The notes: a model not told the origin generated them from the letters alone. A stretch of 64,000 nt of DNA from Dyella psychrodurans (GCF_003363265.1 NZ_QRBF01000001.1:1148451-1212450); one strand, 5' to 3'; numbered from the stretch's first letter, positions 15,252 to 24,636 are shown. Numbers and translations: made by a program.

Positions 15252-16094
15252 ATGCATTCGTCTTTTCGCACACCGGCGTGGTTTTACTTCAGTCTCGCAT
15301 TCGGCATCGCGTGGGTGCTGTGGCTTTTCCCGATGCTGGCGAGTCGCGGTATCTTGCCGCTCGGGCAAGTCGCGCAGCTGGCATGTCTGTTTGCCGGGTC
15401 CTTTGGGCCTTTTATAGGTGCCTTTGTAGCGGTTTATCGCGATGGTGGCTGGTTGGCAATGCGCGAATTTGCCGGTCGAAGCCTGCGCTACCGCATGGGA
15501 CCCATCTATTTTCTCAGTGCCATGCTGCTGACGCCGCTGGCGGCAGGCTTGTCGATGCTATGGCTGGCCAGTCACGGCGGCCCGCCGTTCGCCACCGGCG
15601 TTTCCCTGAGCCACTTTCCCCTGCTGTATCTCGAATTGTTCCTTTTCGGCGGCTCCGTCAACGAGGAATTCGGTTGGTGCTACGCGATCGATCGCCTGCA
15701 GCAGCGGCACAACCTGCTCCGGGCTGCGGTAGTGCTGGGCGTGATCTGGGGCTGCTGGCACATCCCGCTGTTTTTCATTGTCGGCCTGACGCAGTCGTTC
15801 ATGCCCTTCTGGGCGTTCCTGATCTTTACGATCGCGCTGCGCGTCGTGATTGTCTGGGGTTATGCGAGCAATCGCAAAAGCATCCTGGTTGCCTTGCTCT
15901 TTCACACGGCGAGCAATTTCGCCTTCAACCTCTTTGCCGTGGTGGATCGCTCGCCGCAGCACGATGAGCGCGGCTTTATCGGCTTTGCGTTGATCATGCT
16001 CGCCGTTTCGCTGCTGGTGGCGCTCACCGCACGCTGCTATCGCCAGGCTCCAACGGATTCGATCGCAACCACGGATGTCGACACGAGTTCGTGA
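15252..16094 (+). CDS. CPBP family intramembrane protein (Abi/CAAX-protease-like)
   Basis: A 280-residue protein with about eight transmembrane helices. The CPBP motifs appear as NEEFGWCYAIDRLQ (motif 1), WGCWHIPLFF (motif 2) and LFHTASNFAFN (motif 3, HxxxN). Motif 1 normally reads EEFGWRGYALP..LQ; here the Arg-Gly pair is replaced by a single Cys, so the glutamates remain but the conserved Arg is missing. The family includes CAAX-type proteases and bacteriocin self-immunity proteins. It stands alone, 220 bp after the VOC gene. Function is not deducible and activity may be altered. Confidence 0.88.
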   Translation: MHSSFRTPAWFYFSLAFGIAWVLWLFPMLASRGILPLGQVAQLACLFAGSFGPFIGAFVAVYRDGGWLAMREFAGRSLRYRMGPIYFLSAMLLTPLAAGLSMLWLASHGGPPFATGVSLSHFPLLYLELFLFGGSVNEEFGWCYAIDRLQQRHNLLRAAVVLGVIWGCWHIPLFFIVGLTQSFMPFWAFLIFTIALRVVIVWGYASNRKSILVALLFHTASNFAFNLFAVVDRSPQHDERGFIGFALIMLAVSLLVALTARCYRQAPTDSIATTDVDTSS

Positions 16095-16166
16095 GGGCTA
16101 AGTCGACGGATCTGGGCGCATTTGTGTTTGCACAGACAAGCATGTCGAGTGAAAGGGAGGCCGATC

Positions 16167-16568
16167 ATGCACACGCAGAACATTCGGATCGCCATCGATC
16201 GACATTGGGCTGCATCCGCTGCGGGCGATCAAGTTGCGGAGCATGACATCTATCATGACGACGCCGTGTGCGAGTACCCGCAGTCGGGCGAGGTCATCCA
16301 CGGCCGACATAACCTGCAAGCACTTCGCAGTCATCACCCCGGCAGACCGTCGGGGTTCACCGTGCGACGCATCGTGGGAGAAGGCAACCTCTGGATCACC
16401 GAGTATGTGATTGCTTACGAGGGCAAGCGCGCATACACCGTGAGCATCATGGAGTTTCGCGGCGAAAAGGTGTCGCACGAAACGCAATACTTCGCCGATC
16501 CCTTTGATGCGCCCGCCTGGCGTGCCCAATGGGTCGAGCGACTGAACGCCACCGACCGCATCCCATAA
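16167..16568 (+). CDS. SnoaL/NTF2-like fold protein
   Basis: A 133-residue protein of the cone-shaped NTF2-like superfamily: DRHWAASAAGDQVAEHDIYH, DDAVCEYPQSGEVIHGRHNL, a central GEGNLWITEYVI strand and SIMEFRGEKVSHETQYFADP at the end. Members are ketosteroid-isomerase-like, polyketide cyclases or non-enzymatic. GGGAGG seven nt before the ATG at 16167 sets the start rather than an earlier in-frame start. The next gene is convergent. The true substrate is unknown. Confidence 0.87.
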   Translation: MHTQNIRIAIDRHWAASAAGDQVAEHDIYHDDAVCEYPQSGEVIHGRHNLQALRSHHPGRPSGFTVRRIVGEGNLWITEYVIAYEGKRAYTVSIMEFRGEKVSHETQYFADPFDAPAWRAQWVERLNATDRIP

Positions 16569-16613
16569 CGACATGCACTCGGTGCATCTCGACGGCGCGG
16601 TGGATATGAAGCG

Positions 16614-17258
16614 TCAGCGCTGCCGCGATGCAGCTCCTGATACGAGACGTCCTGATACGTAACGGCTGCCCGGCACACTCCATCGCCAAGGGAAATCCTT
16701 GCCCACGCTGAGGCCGATGCGCGGCCCTCCCACCAGGTTCTCAGGCGGAGCCATGCCATCGTCGACAATGGCGAAGCCTTCGCGGGCATTCACCAAATCA
16801 ATGCCATCCTGGGCTCCACTGATGCCCATCGCTTGCGTCAGGCGTGCGGGTCCGCGGCACAAGTCACGATCATTCGCTATCCGCGGGCGAGCGGCGCGCA
16901 TTTGCGCAAGTCCCTGCAGGGGCTCCAGTGCTCGAATAAGCACGCCGGAACCAACGCCCACGGAGCCGCACACGCAATTGCAGCACCAGTGCATGCCATA
17001 AGTGAAATAGACATACATGTGCCCCGGAGGGCCGAACATGGTTGCATTCCGTGGCGTCTTCCCGCGGAACGTATGTGCAGCCGGATCGACAGCGCCCACA
17101 TAGGCCTCCACTTCAACGATGCGCCCTGCCCGACCGTCCGCCGCCGCCAGAATTTTGTTGAGAAGCTGCGGCGCGACGTCGGGAGCAGACCGATCGAAGA
17201 ATGCGCGCGGCAAGGGCGTGCCTGGCCACGCGATCGACGCCTTCTGTTTTCCAATCAC
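16614..17258 (-). CDS. DNA-3-methyladenine glycosylase (AAG/MPG family)
   Basis: A 214-residue base-excision repair enzyme of the mammalian-type AAG family, which removes alkylated purines from DNA. GRIVEVEAYVGAVDPAAHTF carries the catalytic Glu. RNATMFGPPGHMYVYFTYGM contains the intercalating-Tyr and active-site segment. The C-terminal LVGGPRIGLSVGKDFPWRWS pattern is also characteristic. Length is normal (about 200). It is a monocistronic-looking gene convergent with the SnoaL-like gene. Confidence 0.95.
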   Translation of the reverse strand: MIGKQKASIAWPGTPLPRAFFDRSAPDVAPQLLNKILAAADGRAGRIVEVEAYVGAVDPAAHTFRGKTPRNATMFGPPGHMYVYFTYGMHWCCNCVCGSVGVGSGVLIRALEPLQGLAQMRAARPRIANDRDLCRGPARLTQAMGISGAQDGIDLVNAREGFAIVDDGMAPPENLVGGPRIGLSVGKDFPWRWSVPGSRYVSGRLVSGAASRQR

Positions 17259-17394
17259 CCTGGCCTCCTATGGCCTTGTCGATACATGTTGTGTCGACGC
17301 ACGCTCGAAGCTCTGACGATGGAATGGCCTGCCTACATCGTTGCCATTCGGAGAAGACATGATGAGCGTCAGCGTCGACACGAGGCAACAACCT

Positions 17395-17976
17395 TCAGCC
17401 ATTGCCATACTCGGCTGGCTCGACCTCTTCATTCATGTTCAAGCCAAAAAGAAGGCGGCGCTTCATCGACTTCATGATCGACACCATGCCCTGGTTCTGG
17501 ATGCTAACGCTCTGGACGTCTCGCGCAGTTAAATCAACAAGACGCGGACCATCGCATAGTGCCGCCACCATGTGGACGGCGGCATCCCCGGTCGTGGCAG
17601 GCTGCACAACGGGGAACGCATCACAGTACGTCTCGCGGGCCGGATTCTGATCTGTGCCGACGTAAAGAACGATGCGCGGACGGGTTGCGAGTTTTCCCTG
17701 GCCATCGGTGGTGGCAGCGTATTGGCGAGGCGTCGTTCCATAAGGGATCAGCTTCGCCATGTCATCGGAACCAAGCTGCTGAATACCGCCGTGAACTTCT
17801 ATCGGCAACGTCTCCATCTGTGGTTTCCAGTGATAATACGTGTCGTCCTGAGTCACCGACCGTGTTTGCATTGTTCCACTGCATCCTGCAAGGAAAAGAG
17901 CCAGCGGGATGAGAATCATGGCGACAAAACTCGCCCTTACGCCCCTTGCGGGACGTGCTTTCAAGCTTGCTTTCAT
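17395..17976 (-). CDS. Uncharacterised lipoprotein
   Basis: A 193-residue protein. A basic N-terminus and hydrophobic stretch (ASFVAMILIPLALFLAGCSG) end in the lipobox LAGC, so it is probably a lipoprotein. The mature part has two further Cys residues (ETYCDAFPVV and VAALCDGP), possibly a disulfide, and a C-terminal acidic tail (NMNEEVEPAEYGNG). I do not recognise a family. It lies between the glycosylase and aldo/keto reductase genes and is not overlapped by either. Confidence 0.72.
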   Translation of the reverse strand: MKASLKARPARGVRASFVAMILIPLALFLAGCSGTMQTRSVTQDDTYYHWKPQMETLPIEVHGGIQQLGSDDMAKLIPYGTTPRQYAATTDGQGKLATRPRIVLYVGTDQNPARETYCDAFPVVQPATTGDAAVHMVAALCDGPRLVDLTARDVQSVSIQNQGMVSIMKSMKRRLLFGLNMNEEVEPAEYGNG

Positions 17977-18179
17977 TGGGTTATCTCCAGTTGTACCAAG
18001 CCAGCGAGCGATCAGTAGTGCTACGCCGGCATCAGGCTTTCTTCATGCTCTTATCGAGACTCCGTTACCCGAATGCAGAGAAAATAAAAATGCATTTTCC
18101 ATTACGCACATATCGAACGAACTCATTCAAAAGCGCTGTCGATCAGCGACTGACTATTCACGATTCCAAGGCGGCTTAA

Positions 18180-19121
18180 TCACTTTGACCGAGGAACAAA
18201 TCCCGGCACGCCGGTATCCACCACCGGGTTCAATCGGATGCTTGTCGTGATGCGATGGCGCATCTCCTCCATGGCGTCTTGAGGCAGGGGAGAAATGTCG
18301 AAGTTCTCCCTGATGTGAGCCGGGTTGGTCGACGTGGTCAGGAATGCCGTACCGCGCTGCGCAGCCCACGCCAATGCGACTTGCGTCGGAGTCTTGCCGA
18401 CACGCTGGGCGATGGCCTTGATCACCGGGTCGTCCGTTACCCTTGGTTCCATGGTGTGACCCAACGGCGCGAACGCCACGAACACGATGCCGTGTTGCTG
18501 GCAGAACTCCAGCAGCTCCCATTCGGGAAGATAAGGATGGCACTCGACCTGCACCACGGCAGGCTTGATGCGCGCCACCTCGACAATCTCTTTCAGCGTC
18601 TCCAATGTGATATCGGATAGTCCGATGGACCTGACCCTGCCTTCATCCACGAGGCGCTCCATCTCCCGCCACGTTTCAATCAACGTGACACCTGAGTCGT
18701 AAATCAGCTCTCCACGTTCGTTTGCGGGGAACAGTTCGTCGCCAGGCTTGAACGCAAACGGCGTATGGATCAAATAGCTGTCGAGGTAGTCGAGCTGAAG
18801 TCGACGCAGACTGGCCTCGAAGGCGGCCTTGACCCGCTCGGGACGGTGGTTGTTGTTCCACAACTTCGTGGCGACGAACAATTCCTCTCGCGTCACCGTC
18901 CCTGCCTCCAAGGCCTCCCTGATCGCCTCGCCGACCGCGTCCTCGGTGCGATAGAGCTCGGCGCCATCGATGTGCCGGAATCCCACTTCCAAGGCGTTTT
19001 TGATGGCCTGCTTGGCCGCGGCGCGATCAGGAATCAGCGAACCGAATCCGACGGCCGGAATGGCTCCGGTTCCATGGACGAGAGGAATTTTTGAATTACG
19101 AAGATCGTTGGAAGTGCGCAT
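18180..19121 (-). CDS. Aldo/keto reductase
   Basis: A 313-residue NADPH-dependent reductase with a TIM-barrel fold. The catalytic tetrad is visible: Asp and Tyr in GFRHIDGAELYRTEDAVGEA, Lys in LFVATKLWNN, and His in SYLIHTPFAF. GKTPTQVALAWAAQRG forms the cofactor-loop region. An upstream extension of the frame runs into the preceding gene, so the ATG at 19121, with AAAGAG upstream, is preferred. It starts 37 bp after the outer-membrane factor gene on the same strand and may be the last gene of that efflux operon. The carbonyl substrate is unknown. Confidence 0.92.
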   Translation of the reverse strand: MRTSNDLRNSKIPLVHGTGAIPAVGFGSLIPDRAAAKQAIKNALEVGFRHIDGAELYRTEDAVGEAIREALEAGTVTREELFVATKLWNNNHRPERVKAAFEASLRRLQLDYLDSYLIHTPFAFKPGDELFPANERGELIYDSGVTLIETWREMERLVDEGRVRSIGLSDITLETLKEIVEVARIKPAVVQVECHPYLPEWELLEFCQQHGIVFVAFAPLGHTMEPRVTDDPVIKAIAQRVGKTPTQVALAWAAQRGTAFLTTSTNPAHIRENFDISPLPQDAMEEMRHRITTSIRLNPVVDTGVPGFVPRSK

Positions 19122-19158
19122 GTTCGCGTTCTCTTTAAGAAGGGTATTCAAAGCACGC

Positions 19159-20622
19159 TCATTGTTTTTCGCTGTACGCCACGCGCTGCCCGGAAGCACC
19201 GTTGGCATTGCCACCGAGTGCAATGGAAAGCTGCACCGTGTCGAGATAGCGCGCTGTCTTCGCCTGAATCTGACCGATCAATGCGCGCTGATAGCTCCGT
19301 TGGGCATCCAACACTTGAAGCACGCCGGTTTCGCCCACCTGATAGCCCTGCTGGTTCAACTGCAGGCTGGTCTGGGCGGCGTTCAACGCGCGATTCTGCG
19401 CGGCATATTCCTCGGTGTCGTGGTTGACGGCCTGCAATACATCGGCCACCTGACCCAGGGATTGGATGACGGTCTGTTGATAGTCGGCGAGCGATGCCTT
19501 GTAGCCATCGACGGAACCACGACGATTCGCCTGAAGCGTTCCACCCGCGTAGAGCGGTCCAGCCAAACCGGCGGCGACACCCCAAAGCGTTCCGATACCG
19601 GAGCCGGTAAGCGAGGCCGAGAGCGTCAGGTGCGGGTACATATCCGCGGTAGCGACGCCGACCGCGGCACTGGCTGCATGCAGTTGTGCTTCTGCTTCGA
19701 GAATGTCCGGCCGGTTGCGCGCAAGTTCGGAAGGCAGACTGACGGGCATGTCCTGCGGCAGCGTGAAATCGCTCAGATCAAAGTCCGGCGCTGTCCACTC
19801 GCCAGGGCTCTTTCCCACCAGGATCGACAACGCGTGCCGTGCCACGTCGCGTTGCTGAGTGAGTGGCGGCAGCAAGGTTTCGTCTTGCGCAAGCTGCGTG
19901 GTGGCCAGCGCGATATCCACTTGCGTCGCGCTGCCGTACTGATGAGCCGCGCGAACGAGGTCGAGGTTCTTCTTGTCGTCAGCGATCAGCACCTGCACCG
20001 CGTCAATCTGCGCCCGGGCGGATGCGAGCTGGATGGCCTCGCTGGCGACGTCGCCGGTGACGGTCAGATAGGCCGCGTCATAGCGATGCTTCTGCAGTTC
20101 GGCTTGCGCCGAGCGTTCCTCGACCAGCCGTTTGGTGCCGCCGAAAATGTCGAAATCGAAGCTCACTTGCGGCCCGACTCCGTAGTAGTTGGACGTGGAC
20201 ACGGCCCCGCCATTGGCCGCGCGCTGACGGCCGCCCTGCGCTCCAAACCCTACCTGCGGACGCAGACCGCCCGCGGCAGCGGCGACGGCTTCGTTGGCTT
20301 GAGCGATCGTCGCATCCGCGGCTTCCAGATCGAGATTGCCGACCACGGCCTTCTGCATCACCGTGTCGAGCTTCTCGGAGCCAAGCGTCGACCACCAGTC
20401 GCCATGAATGCTCTTGCCGAAGTCGGCATGCGGCGCATCCGCCGTCGTGTTGGCCGTGCTGAGTTTCTGCTCGGCCTGCGCGTCGTAATGTTGCGCGGCG
20501 GGCGTAGCCGGTCTTTCAAAGTTGGGTCCGACCATGCACGCGGATAGAAGCGCGGACATGGTGGAACCAAGAACGAGCGTCCTGGCGAAGTTTCCCAACG
20601 AAATCGATCGAATCAGTTTCAC
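19159..20622 (-). CDS. Outer-membrane factor lipoprotein of efflux pump (NodT-type)
   Basis: A 487-residue TolC-type outer-membrane channel. The signal and lipobox are LSACMVGPNFERP. It contains two OEP repeats (AVVGNLDLEAADATIAQANE and LNQQGYQVGETGVLQVLDAQ) and the strand VSFDFDIFGG. The start is GTG with GGAG eight nt upstream. It follows the MFS gene by 18 bp and belongs to the HlyD-MFS-OMF operon read leftward. It is paralogous to the protein at 9026-10507 but clearly distinct in sequence. Confidence 0.92.
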   Translation of the reverse strand: MKLIRSISLGNFARTLVLGSTMSALLSACMVGPNFERPATPAAQHYDAQAEQKLSTANTTADAPHADFGKSIHGDWWSTLGSEKLDTVMQKAVVGNLDLEAADATIAQANEAVAAAAGGLRPQVGFGAQGGRQRAANGGAVSTSNYYGVGPQVSFDFDIFGGTKRLVEERSAQAELQKHRYDAAYLTVTGDVASEAIQLASARAQIDAVQVLIADDKKNLDLVRAAHQYGSATQVDIALATTQLAQDETLLPPLTQQRDVARHALSILVGKSPGEWTAPDFDLSDFTLPQDMPVSLPSELARNRPDILEAEAQLHAASAAVGVATADMYPHLTLSASLTGSGIGTLWGVAAGLAGPLYAGGTLQANRRGSVDGYKASLADYQQTVIQSLGQVADVLQAVNHDTEEYAAQNRALNAAQTSLQLNQQGYQVGETGVLQVLDAQRSYQRALIGQIQAKTARYLDTVQLSIALGGNANGASGQRVAYSEKQ

Positions 20623-20640
20623 GTTGCGACTCCAGGAGTG

Positions 20641-22137
20641 TCAGTTGGCAGGACGCGGTTTGCGGAGGAACAGAACAAGCGGACTCGCGATCAGCGCGAC
20701 CACCAACAGGATCTTGAATTGGTCGAGGATGGCGACAATGGCGGCCTGCCCCGTCACCAGATCGTTCATCGTGGCCAGCCCCTGCACCGACAGAGAGCTG
20801 CCCGTGTCGCTCGCGATGACGTATGGCCGGAGGTTTTTTGCGAGCGCCAGGTGCATGGCCTGGGTGTTGTTGAAAAAGTAGATCTGCACAATCGCAATGC
20901 CGATCGTGCTGCCGTAGAGCCGCGACAGATTGAAGAGCACGTTGCCTTCCGGCCGAAATGCCGGGTCCAGCGTGCTGAAGGCAGCCCGCGTGAGCGCAGC
21001 CATCACGATGCCCAGGCCAGCGCCCTGGATGGCGCCCGCCCAGACCACCGTCCACAGATACATCAGCGGCGAGTAGCCCACCATCCGCCAGTTGCCATAG
21101 ATCACGAGTGCCAATCCACCGATCACAAACAGCCGGTTGTCGATGCGTGCCGGCGGACGCCACGTGAGGAGCAATGCGCTCACCAACGCAATGCCTCGCG
21201 GAATCGTGACGTAGCCCGCGGTGTGAGCCGGGTAGCCCAGCAATTCCTCGAGCATCGGCGAGGTCAACGCCAAGGTCGGCAGCAGGACGAAGCCGAGCGC
21301 GAAGTACATCGCTGTCGAGACAGCAAAGTTGCGATCCTTGAACAAAGCCTTGTTCAGAAAGTGCCGGTCTTTCGTCAGCATGTGCACGATGAAGAGATAG
21401 AAACCGAGCGCGGATGCGATGGCGTCCGCCCAAATCTCTGTCGAAGCAAACCATTCCATGCGCTCGCCGCGATCGAACAGCATCTGCAGCCCCGCCATAC
21501 CCATCGAGAACGTCGCCAGCCCGAAGAAGTCGAACGACGGGCTTTTCTCAGCCTTCTTTTCCTTCAGGTACAGACCCATCGCCGACGCGATGAACACGGC
21601 CACCGGAACGCTGAGGTAGAAGATCGAACGCCAGCCGACATATTCGCTGAGCCAACCGCCGATAGCCGGGCCACTCAGCATTCCAAGCAGCGACATCACG
21701 CTCCACACCAGACCGATGCGCGCATGTCGCTGCGGCGGCGTGACTTCAAGCAGGATCGCCATCGATATCGGCGCGAGCGTGCCGCTCGCGGCGCCCTGGA
21801 TGATGCGGGCGCTTACGAAGGACAACGGTGTCGTCGCCAGCGTGTCGAGTACGAGAGCCATGATGAAAACGACGATCGAGACCTGGAAGACCGCCTTCCT
21901 TCCGTACCTTCCCGCCAGCCAATTCGTCATCGGCATCACGATGGCACCGGCGGCGATGTAGGCGGTAAAGATCCAGCCGATCTCGTCGTCGGCCATCGAA
22001 AAGGTGCCCTGCATGTACCCAAGCGCCGCATTTGGAATCGAAATGTTCATCGACTGCATGAAGGTCGCAAGCAGCGCGGCTATCGCCAGGAATCGACGAG
22101 GCGTCGCTTCGGCCGTGCTATCGACGACGGCGTTCAC
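20641..22137 (-). CDS. DHA2-type MFS exporter
   Basis: A 498-residue inner-membrane exporter: FLAIAALLATFMQSMNISIP (TM1), WIFTAYIAAGAIVMPMTNWL, the motif-A-like AGRYGRKAVFQ, SGPAIGGWLSEYVGWRSIFY, and about 14 hydrophobic segments. The start is taken as the GTG at 22137, whose sequence GTGA overlaps the stop of the upstream HlyD gene and has GGAG upstream; the frame stays open into that gene. It pairs with the HlyD adaptor and outer-membrane factor in a second tripartite pump. Substrate unknown; fusaric-acid or aromatic-compound export is common for this arrangement. Confidence 0.92.
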   Translation of the reverse strand: MNAVVDSTAEATPRRFLAIAALLATFMQSMNISIPNAALGYMQGTFSMADDEIGWIFTAYIAAGAIVMPMTNWLAGRYGRKAVFQVSIVVFIMALVLDTLATTPLSFVSARIIQGAASGTLAPISMAILLEVTPPQRHARIGLVWSVMSLLGMLSGPAIGGWLSEYVGWRSIFYLSVPVAVFIASAMGLYLKEKKAEKSPSFDFFGLATFSMGMAGLQMLFDRGERMEWFASTEIWADAIASALGFYLFIVHMLTKDRHFLNKALFKDRNFAVSTAMYFALGFVLLPTLALTSPMLEELLGYPAHTAGYVTIPRGIALVSALLLTWRPPARIDNRLFVIGGLALVIYGNWRMVGYSPLMYLWTVVWAGAIQGAGLGIVMAALTRAAFSTLDPAFRPEGNVLFNLSRLYGSTIGIAIVQIYFFNNTQAMHLALAKNLRPYVIASDTGSSLSVQGLATMNDLVTGQAAIVAILDQFKILLVVALIASPLVLFLRKPRPAN

Positions 22138-23234
22138 GAACCCGCTCCGAAACCAGGATTCGCGTGCCGGGTATCGACCCGCGCGGTGACGCTCATGCCC
22201 GAGTAAAGCGGCCACGTCGGATCGATGCTGTCCAACTCAAGCCGCACCGGCAAACGCTGCACCACCTTCACCCAGTTGCCGGTAGCGTTCTCAGGCGGCA
22301 ACACCGCGAATTCCGAACCCGTCCCGGGGCTGATGCTGACCACATGCGCCTTGAAACCATGTCCGGGATAAGTGTCGACGTTGATGATCGCCGTCTGGCC
22401 CGGCCGTATGTACGTCATGCCGGTTTCGCGAAAATTCGCCTCGACCCACATATGCCGGCTCGACATCATTGAGAACTCCGTGGCGCCGCTGCTGACGAAG
22501 TCGCCGACCTGAAGATCGTCAACCTTGGTGACAACGCCATCGTCCGGCGCTGTCACCGTGGTGTAGGAAAGATCAAGCCGCGCGCGATCCAATTGCGCCT
22601 GCGCTTCACGCACCGTCGGATGCTGATCCACCACGATATTGGGATTGCCATCCAATTCGGCGACGGTGTTGGACACCTGCTGCTGGGCCGACGCAATGTG
22701 CTGCTGCGCGACCATCAGATCCGTTTCGGCCTGTTCGTAGGCGGAGCGCGAGGTGAAATCGGTGGCGAGCAGCGCCTTCTTGCGCTGATATTCGCGCTCG
22801 TCGAACTCAGCCGTCGCCTTGGCCGATTCCACATCGGCCAATTGCTGGCGGTAAGTAGCCTTCAGCGCTTCGATCTGCAGACGCGCGCTGCTGAGCCGCG
22901 CCTCGTCTTGTTCCACCGCAATCTTGTAAGGCTCGGGATCGACCTGGAACAGCAACTGGCCTGCGTGGACCTGCTGGTTGTCCCGCACCGCGATTTGCAC
23001 CACCTGACCAGGGACCCGGGCATTGATGGAAACCTTGGCGGCCTGGACGAAGGCGTCGTCGGTCACGACGACAGGCGCTCCGGCCAGGTACTTGGCGCCG
23101 CCGCCGATCGCCAGCAACAGCGGCACCCCGGCCATCAGGGGCAGGCGCAGCCTCGCCTTGATACTCCGGACGGCCTTCTCGGCACGAGCGCCCGAGGCCG
23201 GCCCTTCAGCTATTTCATCAGATTGTTGGCTCAT
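22134..23234 (-). CDS. HlyD/EmrA family periplasmic adaptor
   Basis: A 366-residue membrane-fusion protein. One N-terminal helix (LRLPLMAGVPLLLAIGGGAK) is followed by VSINARVPGQVVQIAVRDNQ (first lipoyl half), a Gln/Ala-rich coiled coil (residues about 105-210), VTAPDDGVVTKVDDLQVGD (second half) and MSSRHMWVEANFRETGMTYI. AGGA lies seven nt ahead of the ATG. It is the first gene of the leftward efflux operon and is divergent from the TetR gene at 23382, the likely repressor. Confidence 0.93.
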   Translation of the reverse strand: MSQQSDEIAEGPASGARAEKAVRSIKARLRLPLMAGVPLLLAIGGGAKYLAGAPVVVTDDAFVQAAKVSINARVPGQVVQIAVRDNQQVHAGQLLFQVDPEPYKIAVEQDEARLSSARLQIEALKATYRQQLADVESAKATAEFDEREYQRKKALLATDFTSRSAYEQAETDLMVAQQHIASAQQQVSNTVAELDGNPNIVVDQHPTVREAQAQLDRARLDLSYTTVTAPDDGVVTKVDDLQVGDFVSSGATEFSMMSSRHMWVEANFRETGMTYIRPGQTAIINVDTYPGHGFKAHVVSISPGTGSEFAVLPPENATGNWVKVVQRLPVRLELDSIDPTWPLYSGMSVTARVDTRHANPGFGAGS

Positions 23235-23381
23235 GACAGATTCCTAAAATGACTGCAGGAATGACGCGGTGACCGTCGGCTCAGCCCAACCCCCGACCAG
23301 CTCCACGCCTGGATTCCGTGCGTGTTGAATTTTGTACCGTTTCGAATAATAATCATCGGAACACGAAAGTCAAGGATTTTT

Positions 23382-24011
23382 ATGCGATCTAGTACAAAAA
23401 AAGATGAGCCTGGGAAAAAGCCGCGCGGGCGCCCCCGCGCCTATGACCCTGAGACGGCCCTGCGGCAGGCGGCGGAGGCGTTCTGGAAGACCGGCTATTC
23501 CGGCACCTCGCTCGACGACATCTCCGCGGCAACAGGCATGAACCGGCCGAGCCTCAGTGCGGCGTTCGGCGATAAACACGAGATCTACGTCAAGGCGCTG
23601 AGCGCCTACTGGGATTTCAAATTCGCGGCGATGCGCGAAGCGCTCGAGCGCGGTGGAACCTTGGCCGAGACGTTGATGAGGATCTACGACGCCACGCTAT
23701 CCATTTACTTCGCTGGCAACGATCAGGCGCTCGGATGTTTCGTGGTCGGCACGGCCATTACCGAGGCGCCCGGCGATCCCGAGATCAAGCGTATCGTTGC
23801 GGAGGGCTTTCAAAGGCTCGACGCCGATTTCGAAGCGCGCTTCAAACGGGCACGCGCTGCCGGTGAATTGAAACAGGATGCCGATCCCAAAGCGCTCGCT
23901 CTGCTCACCACGGCGACGATGCACACACTCGCCGTCCGCGCTCGCTCCGGCAGCTCGCAAAACGAACTGAGGAAGCTCGCGCAGAAAGCAGTAACCGTGA
24001 TTTGCGGGTGA
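23382..24011 (+). CDS. TetR/AcrR family transcriptional regulator
   Basis: A 209-residue TetR-family protein. The helix-turn-helix is seen at residues 20-65 (YDPETALRQAAEAFWKTGYS, then SLDDISAATGMNRPSLSAAF), with a helical ligand domain including DQALGCFVVGTAITEAPGDP. This YxxGCFVxxT pattern is common in the TetR_C_11/AefR-like subgroup. The ATG at 23382 is preceded by AAGGA at five nt; the 20 upstream codons are not family-like. It is divergent from the HlyD-MFS-OMF operon, with 147 bp between the starts, and is presumably its repressor. Confidence 0.92.
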   Translation: MRSSTKKDEPGKKPRGRPRAYDPETALRQAAEAFWKTGYSGTSLDDISAATGMNRPSLSAAFGDKHEIYVKALSAYWDFKFAAMREALERGGTLAETLMRIYDATLSIYFAGNDQALGCFVVGTAITEAPGDPEIKRIVAEGFQRLDADFEARFKRARAAGELKQDADPKALALLTTATMHTLAVRARSGSSQNELRKLAQKAVTVICG

Positions 24012-24087
24012 CCGGCGGATGCGACCGACATGTGCGAAGTCGGCAACGGTGCGTCTGAGCATCGGCCTCAGACGCATCCGAACGCCA

Positions 24088-24636
24088 TCACTTAACTCGC
24101 GTCAAATAAGCTTTGAACGCGGTTGCCCATGTTTGGCCACCGTCGCGGGAATAGGAAATCTCGTAGCGATGCGAGTTGGCCGTGATGTCTGACCAGACTC
24201 CGCGCACAAGAACCGTGTGGCCCTTATACGTCGTGGTGCCGAACAGCTCGCCACGGCCGTCCTTGAAGCCGCCGATGGTCGGGGCCTCGATCTCGCCCGA
24301 AGCGCTGTCGATATAAGTTTGACTCCATTGCCCTGCCTTGGCGTTATAGACGAAGAGCGTCGCGCCTTCCCAATGCCCATCGGGACCGTCGGCCTCGATT
24401 TCCTCAAGCCACGCGCGACCATTCCAAACCGGTCGCGCTGTTTTCCTGCCGTCCATCGTCACCGTGTGGGTTCCACCATCGAACGGATCGAGCACTTGCG
24501 TCACATGCGTATGCCAAGCCCCGCGACAGAAGTCGAAATCATGAGAGCCGTCTCGAGGCGACTGGGCCCATGCATTCAACGATCCGCACGCAACAACACC
24601 CGCAATCACGATTCCACGTAGCAACTGCCTCCACAT
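24088..24636 (-). CDS. Secreted protein of an uncharacterised HDFDF-G-W family
   Basis: A 182-residue protein with a Sec signal (GIVIAGVVACGSLNAWAQ). The mature part opens with DGSHDFDFCRGAWHTHVTQV, has VWNGRAWLEEIEADGPDGHW in the middle, GGFKDGRGELFG, and DITANSHRYEISYSRDGGQT near the end. It is clearly paralogous to the divergently transcribed gene at 24889. The fold looks like a beta-rich barrel of the DUF1579-like group, without recognised catalytic residues. Location is probably periplasmic. The two starts are 252 bp apart. Confidence 0.8.
   Translation of the reverse strand: MWRQLLRGIVIAGVVACGSLNAWAQSPRDGSHDFDFCRGAWHTHVTQVLDPFDGGTHTVTMDGRKTARPVWNGRAWLEEIEADGPDGHWEGATLFVYNAKAGQWSQTYIDSASGEIEAPTIGGFKDGRGELFGTTTYKGHTVLVRGVWSDITANSHRYEISYSRDGGQTWATAFKAYLTRVK

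Noticed and set aside
18970-20547. A 525-codon open frame antisense to the outer-membrane factor gene
   Set aside because: Low-complexity Arg/Gly composition and full overlap with a recognised efflux gene; a shadow frame.
20638-22206. A 522-codon open frame antisense to the MFS exporter
   Set aside because: Extremely Arg/His/Gln-rich product with no motifs; the transporter on the other strand explains the openness.
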